From positions 61,088,709-61,152,708 of the forward strand of contig CM043971.1 in the NCBI GenBank assembly GCA_014529385.2: a stretch of DNA of 64,000 nucleotides, read 5' to 3'. The translations under genes and the position numbers were made by a program. Position 1 is the stretch's first letter, and each line of letters begins with the position of its first letter. The notes beneath the pieces are model-generated. The model was not told where the DNA came from and searched no databases. It saw nothing but the letters and a program-made list of their open reading frames with translations. This DNA comes from Adiantum capillus-veneris (taxonomy: Eukaryota; Streptophyta; Polypodiopsida; Polypodiales; Pteridaceae). This document shows, in pieces, positions 51,306 through 61,804 of the stretch.

Positions 51306-54300
51306 TTACGTTGTATGGCTCCCCTTGTGGTCACTCCCTTCGTCATATGGCATATTGTTGTAGATATTTTCATATATCTCTGAGAATATTTTAAAATGGT
51401 TATGCAGACCCGGTTTGACCTCCATGGGGAATCGTATGGCTCTAACAAGATGGGAGTAGATCATGACCGGTGGTTTCTCATTCAATAGGGTATAAGTATC
51501 AACTTTTCCCTCAACCAAGGCATAGTACAAACCCTCAACCAGAATTCCACCCTTTACGATCTTGTTATGCCAAAGGTCCTTCACTACTCTTGGTGCCTGG
51601 TACATGGTTTTGGTGCACTTTAGAAGGTAGAAGTCCTCTTTCTCCTTGGCTTCTTTCACTGCAAAGTTATCCCCAATGGATAGTAATTGGCTCAACACCT
51701 TAGGGTCTCCTTCATACATAGGCATGGTTAAATCCACACTCACTTGGGAGGAAATCATATCATTGTAGTTCTCCTCATCATCCTCATCCTCATCACTACC
51801 TACTTGTACAGACTCTGTCAATGGCTCAATGGAGAGATATTTCCATTCTTCAGTGCGTTGTTTATTATTGCATCTCCTCCATTTCCCATGCACACAAGGA
51901 TCACAAAAGCAAGACAGCGTCCGAAAACGCACATCACATGGATTGTATGTTGAGTAGCCGTCAACACAATGGAATGAGCGAGACCCTGCAATTGGTTTGC
52001 AGTCCCATAGTGGAGAACGCAACACATCATTCAATGAAACCAACCAAAAGATCCTTCTTGTGCTGGCACCCCCACCTTCCCTTGCTGTGTTAAACCTCGC
52101 GTTTAGAAAATTGACAACATCAGCCGCACACTTCATGGGCCAGCCATCGGGCTTTAGCTCCTCATACGTCAAGGTTCTCTTGATAATAGCACCTCCACCA
52201 TCATGCTCTCCTTTTCCATGTCCTGAAGCCGAGAAGTTGTGCATCGTATGCAATCCTGTCAACAACTGATAATACCTGGCTACAAAATAGTTGATAATAC
52301 TTGGCTACAAAATAGTATGGTCGTCGTGCCTTGAACTATGAAGCGGCACCATTTGACCAAACCCAATGATAACGGAAACACTATCCTTGTTGTTTCATCC
52401 AACTGTCATGCAAGAGAAAACAATGCTGAACAAAGAGCGTGTCATGGAGCTTATCGTCTGATATGTAAAAATGCAGAGTCTTCTCAATGGCTCCTACTGA
52501 ATTTCTGATATAAGAGATGTGCACCAGTATTGTGACCTGTGTTGACCACCAATGCATGAACTGAATCTCATTCTGCACTTTAAAGCTGTAAATTTCTGCA
52601 AAATCAACAACAGAAACCACAACGTCGCTTGGAAACTTTAGCAAGCAGTCTTTAAATTGTTGGGCCTGCCACCTAAAAACAAAGTTGTGCTTGACAAAGC
52701 TTTTCATATGATCTGAAAAAAGATGAATGAAAGTTGCACTTTTCATCCTTTCCATGACTAACTCCTTTCTCTTCTTCTCGTTTCCTTCAGCATTAACATG
52801 TCCAATACCCACATCCTTAAATATCTTAACAATCGCCTCCCTTCTATCTGCTGCAATCTCGTCTAGGCAGAATGACAACTTCCTTACACCACATCTAGGG
52901 CACTCTCCCAGCAAGCATCTCTATGCATAATATTCATGATCCTTAGGGCGAGGTCACAATATGAAATCCAGCAAGATACTTATGTGCTGAAAAATTGCTT
53001 GGTTTACAAAACACTCATCTACTTCACACTGTGTACCACAAACGGAGCATGTACATGGATGTTCCTTTGCGTGATGCCCAAACTTGTTCTGGTGTATTTG
53101 ATTGAAAACATCCCTGAAGTATACCATCTGGATATGGTAAATACAGCAGCAAGTATAGCGCTCCTTTAATTTTTGGACAAAGAATGGCATGAGTGTCTCA
53201 AAGGACCTAAGTGAAAACTCCACCACAGGATACGAGCTTTTGAATCTTCTGTAGAGCTCCACCTATATACAAAATTTGATCCACATTAGAGCTCAGAATA
53301 TTAATATAAAACAGCAAAGTACCAAAGTAGTTTACAGTACCAAAATTAACAATGTAAATCACCGAATCATTCTAAAATACCAAATTTGGCACTGTATTGC
53401 CAGATTTCAGGCTATAGTACCAAATTAAGTGCAGAAAAGCACCAAATTGGATTGATAGTACCAAACTGGATTCATAGTACCAAAGTGGGTACATTTTTGT
53501 ACATTGCATAGAACCAGCATGTATTCATAGGACCAAGTAGGGTCCATAGTACCAAATTATGTACATTGCATAGTACCAACCGAATCCAGAGTACAAAACA
53601 GGGTCCCTACTACGAAATTTTGTACATTGCATGGTACCAGCCTGAATTCGGAGTACCAAATAGGATCCCTAGTACCATGTTTTGTACATTGCATGGTACT
53701 AGCCTGAGTTCATAGTACCAAGCAGGATCTCTAGTACCAAATTTTGTATGTTTCATGGTACCAGCCCGTATTCATAGTACCAAACCTAGTACGAAACAGG
53801 ATCCCTAATACCAAATTTTGTACATTGCATGGTACCAACCTGAATTCATGGTACCCAACATGATCCCTAGTACCAAATTCTCTACATTGCATGGTACTAG
53901 CCTAAATTCATAGTACCCAAAAGGATCATTAGTACCAAATACTGTACATTGCATAGTACTAGCTTGAATTCATAGTACCAAAAAGGATCCCTAGTACCAA
54001 ATCCTGTACATTGCATAGTACTAGCTTGAATTCATAGTACCAAAAAGGATCCCTAGTACCAAATCCTGTACATTGCATAGTACTAGCTTGAATTCATAGT
54101 ACCAAAAAGGATCCCTAGTACCAAATCCTATACATTGCATAGTACCAGCCTGAATTCATAGTATCAAACAGTATCCCTACTACCAATTCTATACATTGCA
54201 TAGTACCAACCTAAATTCACAGTATCAAACAGGATCCCTAGTGCCAAAGTGGGTACATGTCTGTACCCTGCATAGTACCAATTTGGGTACTTTTTTGTAT

Positions 54301-55450
54301 AGTGCAAAGCTACAAAATGGATCCATAGTTCCAAAATAACAACTTTCCAGATAGAAAAAAGTACCTAATTGGGACTGTGCATTTTTACTTTGGATCATTT
54401 CTACCAAACAATGCTACTATGCATCTGTTTGGTACTATTCAGAATCTAGAGAAGCTTCAAATTGGGTACTACTGAGGTAGGAATTGGTACCAGAATGATA
54501 CCAGGTTTGGCATGCTAGGAATTGGTCAAATTTTGGCATGCTGGAAATGGTACTATGGAGCTGAGTATTCGTACAATGATTATTGGCTAACAAGTTGTGG
54601 TATTCTGTGTTAATCCAAGAGTAAAAAGGTGATCAAGGGTTACAGTGTGGGCAACACATATTACCTGAGAATCATCTAGAAGATGTATGGTGTTTGATGA
54701 CACATTTTTCCTCGATCCTGTGCTTACAGATATACTTTTGTTAGGAGAAACTCTTGTCTTGGATTTCTAGAAAGCGGCCACCAAATCTCTAGTTTCGATT
54801 GTGATACTTGTATGCAGAGGCAACTGTCTGTGACAAGCACTAAGTGGCAACACTTCATCCTCATCTTTCATTTCCAGTTGCTGCCGCTATATTACGTCGA
54901 TGAACACCCAAGGCAGCAACAATTTTGGACTGGTTCACAGTGGTTATGCTCTCATCACCATTGTTCAGTATCATCGTCAAAGAGGTTCTCTTCACAAAAA
55001 TCTCAGTTAAAGAGTGGGGCACTTTCAGCCGAGTCAATGTGTTGCGAACGCCGGAAAGAAGACTCAATTTCACATCCGAACTCCTCAACTTGGAAAATGG
55101 TTGATGATGCATGAGCTGCTCTAGAATTTCTTGTTGTTCTAGTGTTGTTAGTCCTTGGGTCTGCCCACGCCAACATCTAGCCATGGCTTTGCATATATTT
55201 TTCCTTGATCTAGTTGTAGCAAGTTCAGCTCTCTTAACAGGGTTGCGCTCCTTGTGTCGTTGCTCACTCTTCTTTTGTGCCCAATAGTCCCGCAAAAAAC
55301 TTGGTTTTTGCTGACAGTTTCATGAATGCTCGTGGTTTCCATCATAGCACCCTCTGTAGATGCAGGTACTACTGACTCGAGATAGGTGAAGGAATCACAC
55401 TCAGTATCCATCGTCATCTCTGAAGATATGGTACTGGTCTGAGCTTCCAT
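51306..55450 (-). pseudogene. Copy B transposase-like gene
   Basis: Exon 1 55,450-54,665 (ATG MEAQTSTISS; then, after a frameshift, DYWAQKKSEQRHKER, HSLTEIFVKRTSL, VAALGVHRRNIAAATGNE, TRVSPNK). Intron 54,664-53,263. Exon 2 53,262-51,306. Exon 2 has Cys/His clusters (ERYTCCCIYH, CTCSVCGTQC, GECPRCGV), a VVVSVVDFAEIYSFKVQNEI block, then W-S-N-G-A-A-S, and ASGHGKGEHDGGGA. These blocks match a widespread family of eukaryotic transposon-encoded proteins with a DDE-like D...D...E pattern; here the middle D is N. Breaks: TAG 54,767-54,769, a frameshift near 54,862, TGA and TAG in exon 2 (about 52,954 and 52,916), TAG near 52,380, and a 25-bp duplication at 52,267-52,316. Confidence 0.7.
53263..54664 (-). 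repeat. Tandem array filling the transposase intron
   Basis: On the minus (sense) strand TTTGGTACT words again. Units of about 60 bp with GTACATTGCATGGTACCAGC and AATTCATAGTACCAAA (as written on +) repeat a dozen or so times between 53,500 and 54,270. Array edges fall close to the splice sites. Confidence 0.85.
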
Positions 55451-55459
55451 GGCTGTATG

Positions 55460-55702
<243 letters not shown>

Positions 55703-55909
55703 CAGCCGAATCTCCTTCCCCACTTCTTGCACCCACGTCGTTTATCTGTTATAACCCGTTCCGGGAAAAAGAATAAAGTAGAGTAAATTATAAAGCCTCC
55801 AAGAAATTGATTTTATTTTTTCTCCTTTTTGTTCAATTTTGCATCTTTTACTTGGGTCTGATTCTCCTTACCACACCCACCAAGCCTAGGTGGTGTCAAG
55901 GAAAACCAA

Positions 55910-55938
55910 TTTTGTACCACCATCCCTTGCTTTCAGCC
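55910..55938 (-). repeat. Right terminal inverted repeat of copy B
   Basis: Complement starts GGCTGAAAGCAAGGG; it is followed by the target duplication AGCT (55,939-55,942) and then copia RT sequence. Confidence 0.85.
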
Positions 55939-55942
55939 AGCT

Positions 55943-56436
55943 GTCTAAATCGTTTCAATGAAAGATTTAGGTGTTGCAAAGAGGATACTTGGTATGAAGA
56001 TATCAAGGGAAAGGATGAAGAAGATATCAAGAGGATTACATCAAGAAGGTACTAGAAATATTTGCAATGCAAAATGCAAAAACCGTTTCTATACCTTTGG
56101 ATGGTCACTTTAAACTAACCAAGGATATGTGTTCAAAGACACAAGAGGAGATAGCCTATATGTCTAAAGTTCCATATGCTGCAGTGGTAGGTTCTCTTAT
56201 GTATGCTTTGGTTTGGACAAGGCTAGACATTGCACATGTAGTGGGAGTTGTAAGTAGGTTCATGGACAACCCAGGTAAAGAGCATTGACAAGCTCTGAAG
56301 TGGATACTTAGGTATCTAACAGGGACACAAAAAATGCTTTGTATTTGGGAGGAACTGATATTTTTCTAGAAGGGTATGCTGATGCAGATATGGTAGGTGA
56401 CAAAGATACTCAAAGGAGCACTACTGGCTATGTGGG
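55943..56436 (+). pseudogene. Copia RT-RNase H remnant, right part (C1)
   Basis: Continuation of the copia gene from 44,154. After a base change near the junction the frame reads MKDLGVAKRILGMKISRERM, later pieces correspond to YMSKVPYAAVVGSLMYALV, and RNase H shows LEGYADADMVGDKDTQRSTT. Frameshifts between these parts. The end of RNase H is missing; sequence jumps into LTR-like DNA at about 56,437. Confidence 0.8.
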
Positions 56437-56694
56437 TGTGAGCTAGTGAGAGTTAAGCAAGGCGGGAGCTCCAAAAGGGTATAATCCCTTTGTAATCTAC
56501 TTCTTGTTTTGAAGTACTAAAGCCATTGATTGGCTGCTTTCCCCTGGATATAGCGCACATTGGGTGAACCACCTATATCATGTGTACCCTCTCTCTCTCT
56601 CTCTCTACTCTATAATCTCTTGTGTGTGAAAATTATCTCTCTCCATTAAGTAATCTAATCAATTATCTACTTAGCTATGTCATATTTCCTAACA
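56437..56694 (+). repeat. Copia LTR remnant
   Basis: Contains phrases usual in copia 3' LTRs (CACATTGGGTGAACCAC, a CT-rich run) and ends CCTAACA. The start is not defined, since the internal/LTR junction seems deleted. Confidence 0.45.
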
Positions 56695-57033
56695 TGCTCT
56701 TCCCAAATAGTTGCCCAATCTGCCATCGTGAGATTTAGAGGCATCTTTCCATTTGTTTGATCCTTGTGGTTACTATGACCTTGGGGTAAGAAATGGTGGT
56801 TGTTTGGATAGATTACCTTGTGCAAGGAATCCGGCTCTATGTCACCAATGATGGCCCACAAGTAGGACGTGCATTGTGGCCCGATATGGACATGTCTGCA
56901 TACATATCACACTGTTAGAGAGAATCTTTAAACTAAAGAGAGAGAAATGAAGAGAGAAGGGAAAGAAACATACCAATAATATCTTCAAGCCAAGGATAGT
57001 CGTGTATAGTCCACATAAGGATTCCACTCACAA

Positions 57034-57070
<37 letters not shown>

Positions 57071-58255
57071 TTGCAAGTGAGACATCTATAACAGGGATGC
57101 CTCTTCATAACTCCTCCAACTCCTTGATGAGGGGCTCGAGGTAGACATCAATATTCAATACTTTGTACTTCCCTGGCACAAGCAAGGAAAGAATTATATT
57201 GCCCTTATTGGTTGGCGACAATCACCACAGGCCAAGTGCTCCATGAAGTAGACTAAATAAAGTGCAATCAATACTTATACTAAATGGATTAATTTTTAAT
57301 TGCAAGTGGTACAAAAGGATTCGAAATTTAATATAAAAGACATCTAAAAGTGCTACAAACAAACATATATGATAATTATTTAAGTACATGTTAGTATAAA
57401 ATACTCAATTGGAAAAATCAAACAAAAGCTATGTATGACACTATGTCTATCTAAGGGTAGAGGGGGGTGGTTTGTACTCCCCCTCCATCCCCCTGCTACC
57501 TTGGATACATTTGTATCAGTTTGAAATCAGGTTGCACAATAATGGGTATGGTAATATCCGCGGTAATCATTGCCACCTAAAAAATAAAGAAGGGTAGAGT
57601 ATGCCACGTATTTGCAGCATACTCTGCCCTCTTCTTCTTTGCCATCACACTTGCACCTTGCCGAACCCTCCCTACTCTACCTCCCACACCCTGTACCTCT
57701 CTCTCCCTTGTCCATGTCTTCCCTCCTTCTCCCTCACACACACACACACACATTTTTGGGTCATTTGTGAAGGAGTCTTTGAAGGGGGCTTACCACAATT
57801 GTCATAGAACGCTCAACATAACGGTCAACCATCTCTACAACTTAAAGTAATCACAAAACCTCTGCCCCTCTTCCCCTGTTATATTCTACTCCACACACAC
57901 ACACACACACAAATATACGTGCACACACACTTACATGCATATAAATAAAAACAATAGGAGATTAAGAAGTACACATACCTCATTCATTTGGCTGATTGAT
58001 GCAATATGGATTATTGTTAATGATTTTTTGATGTAGGTTTCTTAGTGAAGTAGATAAATCTTCTCGCACATCATTGTAAACTTGCTTGCTTTGTTTGCAA
58101 ATGGATACTTCAGTAGCTTTGCTTTCAAATGGATGTAAGAGTATATTTGTTTGCAAATGGATTGTGAGAGAAATTGACAAAGAAAAATAAAATAAGAACA
58201 AGCTTGAGAAATGAAAGAGGGGGAGAGGGGGAGTAGAATAAGAAATAGAGTTTAG

Positions 58256-58257
<2 letters not shown>
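56695..58257. other. Low-information stretch with a 35-base C run
   Basis: No supported gene. A minus-strand frame at 56,667-56,861 (GDIEPDSLHKVIYPNNHHFL) looks protein-like but is unplaced. A homopolymer of 35 C occupies 57,036-57,070, and (CA)n tracts lie near 57,735 and 57,895. Confidence 0.4.
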
Positions 58258-58308
<51 letters not shown>

Positions 58309-58309
58309 G

Positions 58310-58355
<46 letters not shown>

Positions 58356-58692
58356 AGAGATAGAGGAAGGGGGGAGAGATAGAGATAGAGAGGGAAAGAG
58401 AGGGAGGGAGGGCGAGAGAGGGAGATAGAATGAGATAGAGAAAGAGAGGGATAGGGAGATAGAATGAAGGGAGAGAGAGAATAGAGAAAGAAACGGAGAG
58501 GGAGAGAGAAAGAGAGTAGATATAGAGGGGGGGGGGGGGAAAGATAGAGATAGAGAGGGAAAGAGAGGGAGGGGGAGATAGAGAGTAGAGATTGAGATAG
58601 AGAAGGAAAGAGAGTCAGAGCAGAGATGGAAAGAAAGAGAAACGCAAAGAGAGTAGAGATATAGATAGAGAGAGGGAAAAAGAGGGAGAGTT

Positions 58693-58756
<64 letters not shown>

Positions 58757-58803
58757 AGAGGTAAAGATAGAGAGAGCGAGAGAGGGAGAGGGAAAAATAG
58801 AGA

Positions 58804-58860
<57 letters not shown>

Positions 58861-58902
58861 AGAGGTAAAGATAGAGAGAGCGAGAGAGGGAGAGGGAAAA
58901 AT

Positions 58903-58933
<31 letters not shown>

Positions 58934-58957
58934 ATAGAGGAGGAGGAGAGAGAATAT

Positions 58958-59005
<48 letters not shown>

Positions 59006-59254
59006 AGAGAGGGGAAGGGGGAGAGAGAGAATAGACATAGAGGTATAGAGAAAGTGAGAGGGAAAGGGAGGGAGGGGGAGACAGAGAAAGAGAGGGAGAG
59101 TAGAGAGAGGAAAAGAGAGGGAGAGAGAATAGAGATAGAGATAGAGAGAGGTAAAGAGAGGGAGAGAGAATAGAGATAGAGGGACAGGGAGAGGGAGAAA
59201 GAGAAAGAGAGGGAGGTAGAGAATAGAGATAGAGGGAGAGAAAGATAGAGATAA

Positions 59255-59290
<36 letters not shown>
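58258..59290. repeat. About 1 kb of polypurine (GA-rich) sequence
   Basis: Nearly uninterrupted A/G on the plus strand apart from scattered T, C and GATAGAG words. A ~104-bp subunit (GGAGAGGTAAAGATAGAG...) is repeated in tandem near 58,755 and 58,859. Long Ser/Leu-rich ORFs on the minus strand are composition artefacts. Confidence 0.9.
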
Positions 59291-59292
<2 letters not shown>

Positions 59293-59367
59293 GTTTATGC
59301 ATGTGAGCTTGCAAGTAAGTAAAGATCAATGATTGTAAGTGAAGCAACCACTTTGTGGGGTACATCA

Positions 59368-59710
59368 TGCGAGAGTGCAGAGGCTTCTGTAGAGTGCTTT
59401 GAAAAGAGTCTTTTTTACATCCCCAAGATAGAGTTAAGAAATGACTTTCTACGCTCTTCTCTCTGTACCTTCTCTATCTTTCTCTCTCTCTTTTTTTCTA
59501 TCTCTCTCTTTCTGTCTCTCTTTCTCTCTACGGATGCGGCATTAGTAGGTTGGAAAGCTTTCAATGGTACAGTACCTCAAAATGGAGGCATGCATGAAAT
59601 GGGTATAGTGATCCCTCGAACAAGGAGCTACTATGAAGAAATGTTGAGGAAGAAGCACAATAAAGAAGCTCTTCTTCAAAGTACTCTACAGAGGAAAAAG
59701 CACTCTCGCA
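59368..59710. repeat. 343-bp inverted-repeat structure
   Basis: The left end TGCGAGAGTGCAGAGGCTTC, followed by TGTAGAGTGCTTTGAA, is matched by the complement of the right end (TGCGAGAGTGCTTTTTCCTC, TGTAGAGTACTTTGAA). Arms are about 40 bp. No clear target duplication. It could be a MITE or a decayed foldback. Confidence 0.5.
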
Positions 59711-59723
59711 TTGCGCACAACAC

Positions 59724-59870
59724 AAAATGATGGCTACATTTACAACCATGGCTCTTTATCTCTACTCAAAATGATGGCTACATTTACAACCATGGCTCTT
59801 TATCTCTACTCAAAATCATGGCTACATTTACAACCATGGCTCATTATCTCTACTCAAAATGATGGCTGCA
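59724..59870 (+). repeat. 44-bp tandem repeat, about 3.3 copies
   Basis: Unit AAAATGATGGCTACATTTAC followed by AACCATGGCTCTTTATCTCTACTC, nearly perfect over three copies. Confidence 0.85.
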
Positions 59871-61804
59871 TTTATGTAATTGTATATACTTATATTATAC
59901 TTAATTGTAGAGAATACGTAATTGTATGAACTTAGGGGGGTGTACATATGTATTTGTTTATGCATGTATGTAGGCACTAAGGAGCATAGCACCCAAAGGT
60001 TAGATGCTTCCTCTTCGGTATAGTCCTTTTTTAATCGTGGCATTGCAGTAATTGATCCACTCATGCATGTATTACCGCAACGTACCTTTGGTTTTACCAC
60101 AATTGACACTGTGATGATATCTAAAGAGGTTCCACTTGACCTTTGGCACTACTAGCCCCTGCTTAGCTCTACTAGTATGTATATGTATCTATGTGCTTGT
60201 GTGCATATATATTTATCTACATATATATAGATGAGTGAGTAGGGGGAGAAAGCTAAATCTCATATTGCTCTCTGTAATGTAGATGTCAGACGAGAGACCA
60301 CTTGGTGAGGAGTAGCCATCTGGTTCTTCTTTTGGCTAGTTCACATCCCACGTGGACCCCCACCTGGAGAATACATCACCTCCAGTGGACCCGAGTCTTG
60401 AGGCAGTGAGACCAAGCAAAGAAATTAATATTATTTGTGGCTATTTTTTGGTGACCATGAGTGCTATAGGTTTCTCTTTGTTATTTGTAGGCATGTCCAT
60501 CCTACACCTACTATACTCAGGTTCCTCCACTAGTGGCAGATCTAGACCTACATCGGGCAATCTCTTTAAAAAGCTTGTGCCTCTGTTTGATGGATGTATT
60601 GTTTGGCTGGTAAACTTTGCAGCAGCCTGCAACCTACAATATTTCGCCGCAGTCCACGCCCTGGGGGATTCAGGGAGGGACTTGTTACATCCAGAGCCTT
60701 GCACCAATGACACCACAGTCTATCACCCCTTCTTACCATCCTACTCCCTTCCATCGCAAGGTCCCACTCCCATGGCATCGTAGGGTCTCACTTCCATGGC
60801 ATTGCAAGGTCCCATACCACTCCATTCCACTACTGCTTTACCTGAGCACCGTAGATGCACTTTTTCTAGCGGTGCACGTTGACGCTCGTCTCAGGGCAGC
60901 GAGCGTCGAGAGAGACGGAGCGGCAGGGGATCTTCTAGCTTTTCTTGTTTTGGTTGGGGGGGGGGGGGGGGGGGGGGGGGATGGAGTCCCCTATTTTAGA
61001 GTGTGCCGCCTCCCTTACGGAGAAGATGAGGATACTAATGCACCCGTGTCAGACACGCATGGGTGCTACTATAGGGTAAAGTATGGTGGGGAGGTGGACT
61101 TTGATATAGCACAGGCCAGGGTGTTTGGACTTAATCTTCAGATTCTTATATATTCATTGTATAGGAATTGTGTTGTAAAGTTAATAGACCAGCTGCTTGA
61201 TCATGCATGATACATTGAGGACACGTTGTATGCTAGAGTTTAAAATACCTCCGATGAGTGTTTTTCATAATAGTGGTTGGGGGGCTACATAAAAACATTT
61301 TTGAGAAACAAGAAGTCTAGTGTACGGCGTGCAACGGCCAACCAAGTTAGAGATCTACACAGGAGCTATCGCGATGGCAACATGGCAGATGCATAGTGGG
61401 AGTGGGCAATTGGAGAAAAGAGCAATGAGGCTGCAACAAGCTCACATCCTACATACAAAAATGCAAAGATCATGCGCGATAAACTCCCATGCACTATTGC
61501 ACAGGAGGCAAAGCCACATGGAAGAACTATAACCTAAATTGGTGCTTATAAAGATTTTAGTTGATGATTTGTTGTTGTTATTGCTAACTTAAGAAAATAT
61601 CACACTTAGGAGACTAACCAGAGAGATAGTCAAGTTTCAAGAGCGGCATATAAATTTGAAACTCAGCGATGGTTGTTCAAGAACAACCACATGTCTCTTG
61701 AGCAATTCAACATAGTGGTTGGATCACTACAAGCGGTAAGTCTAAACAAACAAATTTGTATCAATTGTTTTGAGCTGTTGATATTTGTTTAGTTTGGTTT
61801 GGGT
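59871..61804. other. Stretch without a supported gene
   Basis: Several short frames on both strands, none with family motifs. It contains a run of 25 G at 60,956-60,980 and a short reiteration of CAAGGTCCCA/CATGGCAT near 60,755-60,815. Confidence 0.4.

Noticed and set aside
58691-59368. Long minus-strand Ser/Leu-rich ORF
   Set aside because: Pure translation of the (CT)n complement of the polypurine tract; no protein signal.
60352-60783. 143-aa plus-strand ORF with a hydrophobic segment
   Set aside because: No ATG at its start, no family resemblance, partly low-complexity 3' end; not supported as a gene.
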